Below are positions 1-12,279 of a stretch of 64,000 nucleotides of DNA, one piece after another. Under the pieces are notes generated by a model, which made no database searches, was not told where the DNA came from, and saw only the letters and a program-made list of their open reading frames with translations. The DNA comes from Gentiana macrophylla (Eukaryota; Streptophyta; Magnoliopsida; Gentianales; Gentianaceae), in the NCBI GenBank assembly GCA_026214975.1, contig CM047806.1, forward strand, positions 83,127,599 through 83,191,598, written 5' to 3'. Numbering within the stretch: position 1 is the stretch's first letter; each line of letters opens with the position of its first letter. A program made the translations under genes and the position numbers.

Positions 1-359
1 TGGGTGATGACACATTTGAAGCGGTGTTTCTGATTTCTTTTGTTCCTTGTTAAGGTGGCCACCTCGACGATTTTTGCAAAAGAAGAAGAAGCGATACCAA
101 TTCGACATTTTTAGAAGTGAAGGTGTAGAGGCTTGCTACCTTGCGATTGTTCTCTTTGATATATCCTTTTTACTCTTCTCTTAGCCAACTACCCGAGCCT
201 AATGTTACAAGCTTCAAGTCCTACCCGATCTAACCTCTTGACTCTTAATGCCTCGATTAGTGAAGATTGGTATCATTCTTAAGCCTATGGATTGCGCCCA
301 ATAAGTGTTACATGAATGATTTCATAATTGATTGCTTGGTAACAAATTTGAGGAGTATT

Positions 360-378
360 CACACACACACACACACAC
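360..378. repeat. short (CA)n microsatellite
   Basis: A run of about nine CA dinucleotides in the untranslated 3' end of the left gypsy fragment. The same dinucleotide expands much further at 1666-1772 in the adjacent LTR. Confidence 0.9.
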
Positions 379-507
379 TCCCCTACATTCTTAGATTGTG
401 GTTAACATGTGGTTATAGGTACGATTGGTTGTATCATCTAGTTGAGCTCTTATTCTTGATGTTGTATGACCCTATCTCTTGACTTGAGTTTTTTTGTCGC
501 TCTATTT

Positions 508-538
508 GCTCGAGGACGATCTGATGCTATGTGGGTGT
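508..538 (+). other. Degenerate pre-LTR hairpin and polypurine tract
   Basis: GCTCGAGGACGATC at 508-521 is a decayed version of the palindrome GCTCGGGACGAGC seen intact before the right LTR of the Athila element at 56768-56780. It is followed by TATGTGGGTGT, a weakened form of GTGTGGGGGAGT. The position just before a TG-starting LTR supports a plus-strand priming site. Confidence 0.55.
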
Positions 539-2282
<1,744 letters not shown>

Positions 2283-3477
2283 CCTAGAAAAGTTCGATCA
2301 CAATGGTACTGAGTTCCTAAACAATGTCATCAGAGAGTACTGTGAACAAAATGGTGTGTTTGCATCAATTAGAAGCCACTGGAACCCCTCAGCAGAATGG
2401 GGTTGCTGAAAGAAGAAATAGGACTTTGAAGGAAGCAGGAAGGACAATTATTAGTGAAGCAAAGTTACCAGAAAGGTATTGTCCTGTAGCCAGCAATACA
2501 ACATGTTATACACAAAACAGAACCTCTATAAACAGAAAGCTTGACACTTTATGAAGTTTGGAATGGAAGAAAGCCTAATATATCCTACTTTCACCCATTT
2601 GGGAGCAAATTCTTTATCTTGAATTATAAGGAGAAACTGAAGAATTTTCAATCAAAATTTGATGAATGGAGTTTCTTGGGTTACTTTTCAGTCAACAAGG
2701 CTTTCAGGGTGCTGAACAAACGAACACTTAAACATGAAGAATCTATACATGTTGTGTTTGATGAACCAAAGTTCACTGGAATGCAAGATAAGGAAGTCCC
2801 AGTCTGGTTTAAATCTGGAAATCATAGACCCTGAATATGAGAATATTATAAGAAAGTTAAGTGATATAGAAGTTTCTGATTCGGGAAGTGAAGTTGTACC
2901 CAATGTAGCCCCTACTCAAGGACCTGCTGATAATACTACTCACACGTAAGCGATCTGGTGAAGGATCTCAGAGATCCCCTCTCTTGAACCTACAGTAGAC
3001 CATCCAGAAAATCAAACACGTAATGATTTACAATCATGGAAGGATCACCCTGCTGAACAAGTAATTGGTGATGTACAACAAGGTTTCAAAACAAGAAGAC
3101 AACTAGAAGCTATGTTCACTTGTTTTCTATCTCAACTGGAACCTAAAGCTATTGAAGAAGCATTTGCTGATCCTGATTGTATAATTGCTAGGCAAGAAGA
3201 ACTCAATGAGTTTGAATGAAATCAAGTATGGACACTAGTTGAAAGGCCTGATCATGCAAATATCATTGGTACAAAATTGGTTTACAGAAACAAGTTAGAT
3301 GACTCTGGTACCATTGTTATAAATAAGGCTAGACTAGTTGCAAAAGGCTATTCACAAGTAGAAGGAATAGACTGTTTTTGGCATATGTTGCAAGATTGGA
3401 AGCTATCAGACTGTTTTTGGCATATTTTGCACACAAAAGTGCATTTTAAATGGTGTTTTGGTAGAAGAGGTTTATGT
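2283..3477 (+). pseudogene. SIRE-A pol remnant: integrase C-terminus to start of reverse transcriptase
   Basis: The sequence starts inside the integrase core at the second catalytic Asp region (NGTEFLNN). TPQQNGVAERRNRTL follows, keeping the third catalytic residue (Glu of VAERRN), then the GRKPNISYFHPFGSK and KFDEWSFLGY blocks of the copia integrase C-terminal region. A linker leads to the RT start, with readable ELNEFE, NQVW and NKARLVAKGYS. At least one frameshift lies near 2545, and a stop near 3218 breaks the ELNEFE-NQVW junction. Near 3380 the RT core becomes scrambled, keeping only short blocks down to the EEVYV-like motif, where an insertion begins. It cannot encode a working polymerase. 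Confidence 0.85.
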
Positions 3478-3863
3478 ATGTAAAAAGTGCATACATAAAT
3501 ACACAATAATTAAATGGTGTTTTGGTAGAAGAGGTTTATATAAACTATCATAGATACACAATAATTAAATCACATAGAGTCATGAATAAATCTAGATTAT
3601 GACGTAGGTCATGGGATCCTCATTGACAATGTGTCACCACCACCTAACATCATAGCCGAGATTCACATCATCTAGCTATGTTTAATTAATTCAAACGATA
3701 AGAACATAATTGGAAGAATTAATTACTTGAAAATAAAACATGAAGTTTAAGGGCTTACATTGTTGCATGTACTAACTTCTGTGAAAAACTCTCAAATTGT
3801 TGTGCTCTTTTTTGAATGATTAAATCAATGTATGAATGAATACATAATACTAATGACAATGTG

Positions 3864-3872
3864 TTTATATAG
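3864..3872 (-). promoter_or_regulatory. TATA box of the LTR-like insertion
   Basis: TTTATATAG on the plus strand reads CTATATAAA on the minus strand, downstream (minus sense) of the paired CGGTCGACCG palindromes at 3957-3995. Confidence 0.5.
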
Positions 3873-3956
3873 AGCTCAAAACCGACTAAGGATCGGATTC
3901 CCTAAACCCTAACCGACTTAAGTAATATGTTTGGACTTTCTTTGGGCTTTAAGTCC

Positions 3957-3995
3957 ACTCGGTCGACCGAATATTTGGGCTCGGTCGACCGAGCC
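3957..3995. repeat. Two CGGTCGACCG palindromes
   Basis: CTCGGTCGACCGAAT is followed after about 10 bp by GGCTCGGTCGACCGAGCC (3978-3995), a perfect 18-bp palindrome. Both are upstream of the minus-strand TATA box. Similar but different palindrome clusters occur in the other LTRs of this window. Confidence 0.85.
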
Positions 3996-4281
3996 TTCAC
4001 CGCTTCGGCTCTGTCTTCTATCTTCTCTTGGGCTCTGCATTGTCTGGATCTTTAATTCCTTCTCCGTAGTCCGTCCATAATGCTCCTTTGTATTTATCAT
4101 ACAAAAACATAGTTTGTAATACCAAATAATGCAATAAATCATCGAAATGCAGAATAACGAATCGTAACTCGGGGTATATATAAATTAGGCATATTACGAC
4201 TTATTATCCCTACATTAAAGCTCTTCTAAACTAGAATCGGGATAAAGATCATAGAATAACGGGTACAATTTGACCGTCATC

Positions 4282-4385
4282 AATTCCTAAGTGCTCTTAA
4301 GGTTTGGACAATTGAGAAAATGAAGTTGCCAAGGGAATTGGTCTTTTCCCTGCTGGGTGAGCTCACTTGGCAGATCAGTCATTGG
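4282..4385 (+). pseudogene. SIRE-A end of pol and pol-env spacer
   Basis: After the insertion, sequence resembling the last RNase H codons and post-pol region of SIRE-B returns. The block GGGTGAGCTCACTTGGCAG followed by ATCAGTCATTG parallels 19699-19728, just after the SIRE-B pol stop. From 4386 to about 4877 is a non-coding spacer leading to the env-like ORF. Confidence 0.6.
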
Positions 4386-4877
4386 TGTTAAACTTCATCT
4401 TGTATTACCAGTTGGACAAATATTTACTTACAACAAGCTGAATGAAGTTTTGAAGATCAGCTATGTTATCTATATATCAGCAGACCCCTGAACCTACTGA
4501 ATTACAATAGCAGAGTATACCTAATATCTGTCTGCTGAGTTCTATCTTGCTGATGAAGTCAATCTTTAATGAATGTTAACAGTGGAGTAAATGGATATTA
4601 ATCTTATCTTTATTATAGCTGTTACAAGGACATAACCATTTATTACACTAGTGGGGTTAGTAAGTGGGACACGTGGCATTATCACTTTAATTTCAACTTG
4701 AATCGTGCATACTGCTACAGTACGTGCACAGTACCTGCCTGAGGTGTCCTACCCACCATTGCCTATATATCGCAGGTTCTGTACAAGATTTTTCACATTA
4801 CATTCTCTACAATCTATACAAGTATGAAAGCAAAAATCGGTATTCATCTTCTTCACTCCCACAAAATCAAGAAAATA

Positions 4878-7800
4878 ATGTCTGCTGATGACCTGTATCT
4901 TGGCTCAAGCGAAAGTGTTAGAGGATATGTTACATATGCCAATACAACAGAATTAAATAAATTCTGGCAGAAGGATAATGAGGTTTGAAGGTCTTGAAAA
5001 TGTGCTAAACATTAGACTACCCTAGATTTCTTACAAGAATGATTGTGATTTTTAGAGAAATATGGTGATAAATTCACAAAGGGAGGAATATACTACAACT
5101 GTGAATGGTTAGGAGATTCTTGTCTCCTCTGATTTGTTAAGAGGTGTTTGGATTTGCTGAAGGCAATAGAGCACCAACAAACCCAGAAAGCTTGGAATTA
5201 GCTAAGATAACCTTCGTTGAATCGATAAAGATTTATCCAGAAGAGCAAGCATCTCTTGGAATAAATGTAAAGTATATTGCCTACGAAAACAACCTGCTGA
5301 GCAAGTATATTGCAAAGAATGTATTTGGGTTTGGTTGGAAGTTATGATACTCTATCAAGACCCAAAATTGACCAAATGATTATCATATCAAGAAGTATGA
5401 GATTTGATTGGGTTGGATTCTTTGTGTTCTACATGAAGAAGGTTATGACACAAGAGAGGGATATTATAAAGAAAAGAACCAAGGACAACAAATCTGTAAA
5501 GTATATTGGTTTTGGTTTCTTTTTAAAGCCTAAACCTTTAGGGTTGATGATTCAGAAGTTGCTAAATCATTTGGAGATTGTTAATGTTTCCCCCTCAACA
5601 TTAACAAAGGAAGGTTCAAACCAGAAATCAACACTCCTATTCCTGGTCTAGATGATGATGAAGGATATGCACCAGAGGAAAGTGACAAAATTACGGAGTT
5701 GAGAACCAAGAAGAAAGCTGACTCCTAGGCTGCTGAATCAAGGATATCGGTAGAGAAGAGAAAAGATGCTGGAACAAGAAAGTTTACCGATATTATTTCT
5801 AAGAAGTCCAAGAAATCAGTAGATACTGCAAAATCTGATGATACAAGTGTTGCTGATGCATCCCATGCCTCTGCTGAACCTGCAAAGAAAACTGTTGCAC
5901 AAGTATATAATGAACCGGTCGGAGAGGCATCTATAAAGAGAAAGGCAATCAGCAAGGAGACACTTGAACAAACTCTCTTGGGGTTCCCCAGATAGACCCT
6001 CCAAGAGAATGAAACAAGTTTTCAAGAGGAAGGGTAAACATGGAAAAGGAAATGAGTTGAGGATTCTGAAGGAACAGAGATTAGAGGAAGAAGAAGAAGT
6101 TGTTATTGAAGAAGAACCTACTGTGGAGGCTACTGAGGTGATACACGACCCTACCGAGACTGTCAAACTCAGGGGGCAGCTAAGTTAGTTGAAACCCCTG
6201 CTGAGGAGCAAATTCAACAATTGGAGATAGTAGATACAAATGTACCTTTTGAACTGTCTACTGACATCTTTGTATCCACTGAGGAAACTCTATCTCATTT
6301 GGTGGAAACTTTTGGGAGTCAACAAGTTGAAACTCAAACTGCTGTGATGAAGCCTACTATGCCATATGAAAGGTGGCCTAGGAAGCAAAAGCCAGATCTA
6401 GACTTTAAGAAAGTTGAACAATATCTTAAGTGGAAGTTTGGATTCTACAAGAAGCAAAAGCCTGCAGCAGACCCCATGACTGGTTTTGAAGAATGAATTT
6501 TTGGAGCTTTTGGGGTGGATAACTTGTTAGGGCTCATTGATACATCTGAGCTACAAATGAGGATCTTGGAACTCAATGAAGATGGCAGAAAGAAAGGGAA
6601 GATCATGTTCAAGGATGCCAAATTTAAACCTTTTGGTGATAGTGATGATTTATCATCCTCCGACTCAAATGATGATCATCCTATGCATCTAGGAGAATCT
6701 AGTGGTGTTGGGAAGGAGAAGACCACTGAACCTGCTGAACATGGATCTACTGAGAAAGGAAAAGAGCATCCTGCTAAAGAAGGAAAGTCTGCTGAGGGTC
6801 AGTAGACTGCTGATCATGAAGAGGAATTGTTGGCATCATTTGCTGAAGATTTGGAAACACAGATTGATGTTGCAAAAACTCTTGAAGATGCTACTTTGAA
6901 GGATACAACTGAAGCTATTATAGATGAGTAGACTGATGTTATATCTGAAGAATCTGCTCAGTATCAAGAATGTATCAACACTTATGACACTTTAGCAAAG
7001 GCTGCTGAAACATTGGATGAAAATGCTAAGGTTGGAGGTGTTTTGGAAGAAAAATTTAACGTATCACCTATTCAAGAAAGAGTGGAGGTTCAGTCTATTA
7101 GGGTTCAAACAGCAAATGAACATAGGTCAGAACTGGAGGTTCAATCTACTGAGGATCAAACAGTGATTGGACAAAGGTTGGTTCTTTTGATGGGATTGGA
7201 GGAATCCCCTGTCACCAGCATGGAATCTACTGAGGAAGTTGCTCATGATAAAAATGTTAAAGAGGCTGTTGGAGAAGAATCTATGAGTAGTTACTAGATT
7301 ATGTTGACAGTGATGAAAAGTTTTAGTTATCACAGGAAGAAGAACATCATGTCCATGATCATTTTTCTGATATGGATGAGGAGGGTCCTGAACCCTATGA
7401 ATGGGACAGAACTAGGGCCATTGTTGTAAGAGTACCAAGGGCTGATGATGATGTATAATAGCTCTGCTTTGGGAACAACGCTTTGGAAATATGGTCGGTA
7501 TTCTTTGCCATAATACTAGCATACATCTTGGAAGAACTGAAGGATGTTAGAGAAGACATCACACAGCTGAGGACTCAATCGAAGAGTAGTGAGCAAAGAT
7601 TTGAAGATCTTATAAATTTGCTTGACAATAGAGGCAGAACCACTGAAACAACTGCTTTAAGTGTCACCAACCTGTAGTTCAGAGTTAGAGACATTTTTGA
7701 GAATCTTGACAAGGTGTCCACAACAGCAAAAATCAATCACAGATCTGTTACTGAATCTCTTGCTAATCTAAACAAGAAAATTGATAACTTGAGTTCAAAC

Positions 7801-8485
7801 ACTCAGTTACCTGATCCAAAGATTATAGAGATGATGAATCTGCTGGAGCAACCCATTGAAGGCCAGATTACTTCAGTTGATACAAGGATAGAAATAATGG
7901 AAGGGCAACTTATAATTTGGTAAATACACAAGAAGGTGTTTTGAGCCTACCAGACCATTTTATTGATGATGTCAATAAGAGGGAAGAAGGGCAAACAACA
8001 GAAGCAAAATAGGCAGCCAGAATTTACAATAATAAAATATTTGAGGTTGAGATTGAGGCTTACAGAGCACCTGCACCTGGAAGAGTACAGCTGACTGATG
8101 GCCTGCTGAAATAATTCAAAACTGCATACTATGCAAGAATGAGACCCTATAATGTTATGACATTTTAGGAAGGTCTAAACTCCTTCCTTGGACTTAAATT
8201 ATGGGAGACGATGGTTAAATCCTTAAGAGAAACAGGAAGATGAGGTCACAGAAGAGCTCATGGAGGAAGGGGCAGACTACTAAACTAAGATTGAGAAACC
8301 TGTCAGCGAAAGACTCTCTGGAAGAGTTTAAATTATGGTACATGAGAGGTGGTTTTAACCTGCAAGGTGTTCAATTATCTTTTACTGAAGCATGGAAGTG
8401 GTGGAAGTTGGTGAACTCTTGGATTTATTTCTCAAGAATTTAAAATCAATTGATGGAAGATATACAGAAAGAAATCATAGAGTAG
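4878..8485 (+). pseudogene. SIRE-A env-like ORF remnant
   Basis: From an ATG at 4878 (MSADDLYLGSSES) to about 8485, a long string of short open frames (5144-5347, 5310-5651, 5964-6188, 6221-6496, 6515-6805, 7013-7297, 7483-7677, 7714-7923) fits one degraded ORF downstream of pol, where SIRE/Maximus elements carry their 'env-like' gene. The first part is basic and contains RFDWVGFFVFYMKKV, matching DFNWVGYVFNRIK in the SIRE-B copy. The middle is very acidic and Glu/Lys-rich, and 7540-7920 has the spacing of a coiled coil. Stops and frameshifts are frequent. The function of this ORF class is unproven, and I saw no clear signal peptide or membrane segment. Confidence 0.6.
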
Positions 8486-8676
8486 CAACAGAAGAAGGAT
8501 CAAGAAAGACACTAGATCAGCAGTCTTAGATTTTCATATCTTTATCTTTTGTTGAATCTAGTTGTAATAGCTTTTGAACAAGGTTTGAACCTCAATGAAA
8601 TATACATGAAATTTGTTCTGTTTTTAGTATTTTTATCTTTTTGCTTTGCTGTAAGGAGGGTATTGGCATCATCACT
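8486..8676 (+). other. SIRE-A 3' untranslated region
   Basis: AT-rich sequence between the env-like remnant and the PPT. No ORF or other structure recognised. Confidence 0.5.
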
Positions 8677-8690
8677 AAAAAGGGGCAAAT
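8677..8690 (+). other. SIRE-A polypurine tract
   Basis: AAAAGGGGCAAAT sits immediately before the TG start of the 3' LTR. SIRE elements typically have a purine run at this place. Confidence 0.7.
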
Positions 8691-9461
8691 TGTTGGATAT
8701 ATTATAGTTTTAATAATGAGTGGCAGACTAGCTATTATAGGGAAAAGGCAAAAAGATGTCTAGAATTAATGTATAGGCTTACTAGAGTTTAATATTTGTA
8801 TAGGTTTGATCAAACAAGCACTGTAAAGAAGTTTATAAGCCAAGGATATGGGATCAGAATTCAGGTAAGTCTGTGATGGCCTTAACTGATCACATATACC
8901 TTGTATTGAATGTCTAAGTTCCATATAAGAAAAATAGATGATTAGGACTTAGTTATACTATAAATTGTGTACTCTAACTTCATAATCAAAAGTTAGATGA
9001 GAAGCAGTCAGCAGAGGTGTTTATAGAAACACATCAGACTAAATGTCAGCTGACCATATAAGTACATCAGCAAACTTATGAAACAGGTATCTACTGAATG
9101 TAAAATCGATTTAATCCAAGTTTTTTTGAGAGAATAAAAAGATAAGGATGAATTTCAAGAATTGGATTAATCAGTCAATCAATGGATAGGATGAAAGGGA
9201 CGTTGTAAGGATAAGAGCCAAATCAAAATGGAATTAAATCATTGGTTGATAGATTGTCTGTTAGATTGACACTAACACAGTCAGAGTAGTATAGCAGAGG
9301 AATTTCAGGGAATAATAAGAAAATCCTATAATGGTTAGATTTGAAATTAAAATTCACACCTTGGATTTACACCAATAAATAGAGGACCCCTGGAATCAGA
9401 TTACACAACCAAGCATACACAAAACAACACCGGACTTACAAGCAATCAAGAGCATTATACT
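8691..9461 (+). repeat. SIRE-A 3' LTR, truncated
   Basis: Starts TGTTGGATATATTATAG. Several blocks parallel the SIRE-B LTR: AGATGTCTAGAAT, GTATAGGTT, CAAGCACTGTAA, CAGAATTCAGG and GTGTACTCT. Similarity stops near 9461, soon after the AATAAATAGAGGACC block that corresponds to the SIRE-B TATA region. Only the U3-like part remains; R and U5 are missing. Confidence 0.75.
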
Positions 9462-10095
9462 GCGCAGGCACACTAGAACTGAGGTCATCATCTCCCCCAT
9501 CATTGGGATCATAATCGAAAACCTCCTGATCATCATCAGAACCTCCTCTCAAAGAATTCTCACTATCAGACATCCTGAAAAAAAGAGGGAAAGGCGGAGT
9601 ATTAATCACCTGGGATAATTGAAATTAAACTAGAGGGAATGTTCTCACCCATCTCGACACCTTCCCCTCTGTTTCTCTATCAACAAAAGGATATAAAGCG
9701 CTATGGCAACAAGAGAAAGAAGGTGTTCGGTCACTGAGCTAAATACCCTGGTGAACCATTCCAAAAACCCCCAACTTTAATATCAAAACCACAACCTGTC
9801 TAATCAACATCAAAGAGAAACAAAGTAAACATGAAAAACGAATCGAAAAACATGAAGGAAATGAAGAAAAAGGGTGAAAATTGGATGATCTACCTGATTT
9901 AGAGATGAATACCAGACCAGAAACTGGAAATATGTGGCCGGAATCTTCAATCCGCAACCAGAACCTCCAACCTACTATCGGGATCGTCAAGTCCCAATCG
10001 GAAAACCCAAGTCTTTACCGAAAAACTCGAACCCCTACCGGATCTTCTTTCAGAAATTAGAAGAAAAGAAAGCAAAGATGTAAAGGGGGGAAAGT
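9462..10095 (-). pseudogene. Truncated gene 5' end: leader, intron and acidic first coding exon
   Basis: Reading the minus strand from below the TATA box, a leader runs to a splice donor (ATCAG|GTAGATC, intron start 9893). A 319-bp intron ends in a strong polypyrimidine acceptor (CTCTTTTTTTCAG, intron end 9575). The ATG follows one base later at 9573. The exon encodes about 37 residues beginning MSDSENSLRGGSDDDQEV, rich in Asp, Ser and Gly, and stays open to the break near 9462. I do not recognise the protein. Splice sites and start are predicted from consensus only. The rest of the gene is absent. Confidence 0.4.
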
Positions 10096-10120
10096 ATTAT
10101 GAATGTGGAGAAATAGGACT

Positions 10121-10127
10121 TTATATA
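10121..10127 (-). promoter_or_regulatory. TATA box of the truncated unit
   Basis: Minus strand reads ACCTATATAAAGTCC. It lies about 280 bp downstream (minus sense) of the tandem array and just upstream of the predicted leader. Confidence 0.5.
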
Positions 10128-10410
10128 GGTAGAACTACTCGCGATCCTACGGCTGTAAATCGATGCATCCTACGGTCCAGACCCGGGCGGTCTTTTCAAA
10201 TTTCAAATTTCAAAAAATCTTCATCATTAACTGGCAGCAATAAATATCCATGCAACTACGTGGGCTGTTATCGAGGTAACTGTCCATAGGTTCTCAGCCA
10301 TGATCTGACCTTTCAACTGCCCTACTACCCACATCGGATAGCTCGCTACGCCTAAATCACGGTTACCACAAAGGTGCTCCATCCAAACGAGTCCGCAGAG
10401 GACATCACTT

Positions 10411-11262
10411 CATGACCGTCCACATAATAGCGCGGCCTTATAAGCCCACCTGCTTAATAGCATGGCAATCATGACCGTCCGCTTAACAGCGCGGCCCTAT
10501 AAGTCCATCCGTTTAATAGCGTGGCATTCATGACTGTCCGCTCAATAGTGTAGCCTTATAAGCCCATATGCTTTATAGCATAGCATTCATGACCGTCCGC
10601 TTAATAGCGCAGCCCTATAAGTCCATCTGCTTAATAGCGTGGCATTCATGACCGTCCGCTTAATAGTGCAGCCCTATAAGTCCATCTACTTAATAGCGTG
10701 GCATTCATGACCGTCTGCTTAATAGCACGGCCCTATAAATCAATCTGCTTAATAGCGTGGCATTCATGACCGTCCGCTTAATATCGCGGCCCTATAAGTC
10801 CATCTGCTTAATAGCGTGTCATTCATGACCGTCCCCTTAATAGCGCGGCCCTATAAGTCCATCCGCTTAATAGTATGGCATTCATGACCGTCCGCTTAAT
10901 AGAGCGGCCTTATAAGCCCATCTGCTTTATAGCGTGGCATTCTTGACCGTCCGCTTAATAGCGCGGCTTATAAATCCATCTGCTTAATAGCGTGGCATTC
11001 ATGACCGTCTGCTTAATAGCACGGCCTTATAAGTCCATCTGCTTAATAGCGTGGCATTCTTGACCGTCTGCTTAATAGCGCGGCCCTATAAGTCCATCCG
11101 CTTAATAGCGTGGCATTCATGACCGTCCGCTTAATACCGCGGCCTTATAAGCCCATCTGCTTAAAATCATGACATTCATGACCTCTGCTTAATAGCGCGG
11201 CCTTGTAAATCCATCTGCTTAATAGCACGGCGCCCATGGCTGTCTACTTCATAGCGCGATCT
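10411..11262. repeat. 59-bp tandem repeat array, about 14 copies
   Basis: The unit is about 59 bp with variants of CTTAATAGCGTGGCATTC, then ATGACCGTCCG, then CTTAATAGCGCGGCC, then CTATAAGTCCATCTG. Each unit holds two diverged half-units sharing CTTAATAGCG(T/C)GG, so the array arose from a dimer of a roughly 29-30 bp monomer. Copies differ by scattered substitutions and the edge copies are the most decayed. There is no unique spacer between copies. It lies upstream of the minus-strand TATA box. Confidence 0.9.
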
Positions 11263-12080
11263 TAAGAAACAAATCGCAAAATGACGTCAAGGTCATTAAA
11301 GACCAACACAACACAACGCTCAAACAGAGCTCGGAAATCCACGAACACGATTTACTCCATGCTTGACATTTCACGAAAATGCCTAAGACACGGAGTAAGG
11401 GTCCATTGATATGCCTAAATAGTAGCGCCACCTGTGAGTCCCCGTTCAAAGCCCTTCTAACCACCAGGTTAGAAGATAAGGCCCGCGGCCATAGTGTCCG
11501 CGACGACATTCAACTGGGGTCGCTGAATTCAGGTCCCCGTCAAGAGCCTTCAAACCTACAAGGTCACTAGAAGGCCAGGTGGCCGATCTGCGACCCTAGA
11601 AGAGGTCCATCAGAGACTACATGAGCCTGTGAGGGTGTAAGAGGAAGCAGGCATAAAGACAGGATAGATGTTATGCGACTTCGTAGTTGGCGACCTCTTA
11701 TAGTCCTCTTACATACTCTCTCTACTGTTCATATTGCACCATCATTCATCCACCGTGTACCACCGGCAAGCAACACTTTGTACACTATAAGAGCCAGATA
11801 TCCACCACATAAACCAACGCTAACAACCATAATAATTTCAGCATTATCAATAACGATTAGCTACTCATTACAACTAAAACAAAGCAATACAAACAAATAA
11901 AAGAAAGATAAAAGATATACCTATGTAGGCGAAACCGGATGAAACTTCGAATCCGTATATATATGGAAATTTGATGCTATAAATTTATATTTAGAAAGTT
12001 GCTGCTATTTTATATTTGGGAAGTTGCTGCTTTCTTATTTTTTATTCCTTAGCATAACATACATATATATACAGTCTATT

Positions 12081-12100
12081 GCCGACTTAAGTAAGTCGGC
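12081..12100. other. Perfect hairpin
   Basis: GCCGACTTA-AG-TAAGTCGGC: two 9-bp arms with a 2-base centre. A related GTCGGCCGGC occurs about 80 bp away near 12178. Confidence 0.85.
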
Positions 12101-12199
12101 CAACTTGAAACTTATCTTATCCTATCTTTTCTGTTCCAAAAGATCTATATATAATATATGTATACATGCAAATGAAAGTCGGCCGGCACATCCCACCCT

Positions 12200-12218
12200 C
12201 CCCCCCCCCCCCCCCCCC
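12200..12218. repeat. Poly-C run of 19
   Basis: An uninterrupted C homopolymer (poly-G on the minus strand), prone to length error in sequencing. Confidence 0.9.
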
Positions 12219-12262
12219 TCCTCATCATCACATGTGATTTGGGTATGTGACCCAATGGCCAT

Positions 12263-12279
12263 CACGTGACGGTCACGTG
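12263..12279. promoter_or_regulatory. Palindromic double G-box
   Basis: CACGTGAC-G-GTCACGTG is a perfect inverted repeat containing two CACGTG G-box cores, the classical plant bZIP/bHLH binding core. Its target promoter, if any, is not defined; the nearest candidate TATA boxes are more than 0.9 kb away. Confidence 0.55.

Larger units (their letters stand above)
3478..4281 (-). mobile_element. LTR-like insertion (probable solo LTR), class uncertain
   Basis: About 0.8 kb with no coding capacity interrupts SIRE-A pol. Read on the minus strand it begins TGATGACGGTCAAATTG, runs through two CGGTCGACCG palindromes, and reaches a TATA box (CTATATAAA) about 85 bp further on. That is the layout of an LTR promoter and resembles the other gypsy LTRs here. 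Its far end is unclear because 3448-3570 holds partial duplications of RT-derived and AT-rich sequence. More than 1 kb of pol is missing across the site compared with SIRE-B, so a deletion accompanied or followed the insertion. Confidence 0.45.
2283..9461 (+). mobile_element. SIRE-A: partial Ty1/copia SIRE/Maximus-type retrotransposon
   Basis: Order seen: C-terminal integrase, linker, start of reverse transcriptase, an insertion with loss of most RT and RNase H, the last pol codons, a long env-like ORF region, PPT, and the first 0.77 kb of the 3' LTR. An extra ORF of several hundred residues downstream of pol is the hallmark of the SIRE/Maximus lineage. The element is cut on the left by the gypsy LTR and on the right at about 9461. 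It is highly degenerate, and the word TGCTGA recurs along it (see findings). Confidence 0.8.

Noticed and set aside
10411..11262. Regular array resembling a CRISPR at first sight
   Set aside because: The units are contiguous with no unique spacers, and the surrounding DNA is plant retrotransposon; it is a tandem minisatellite.
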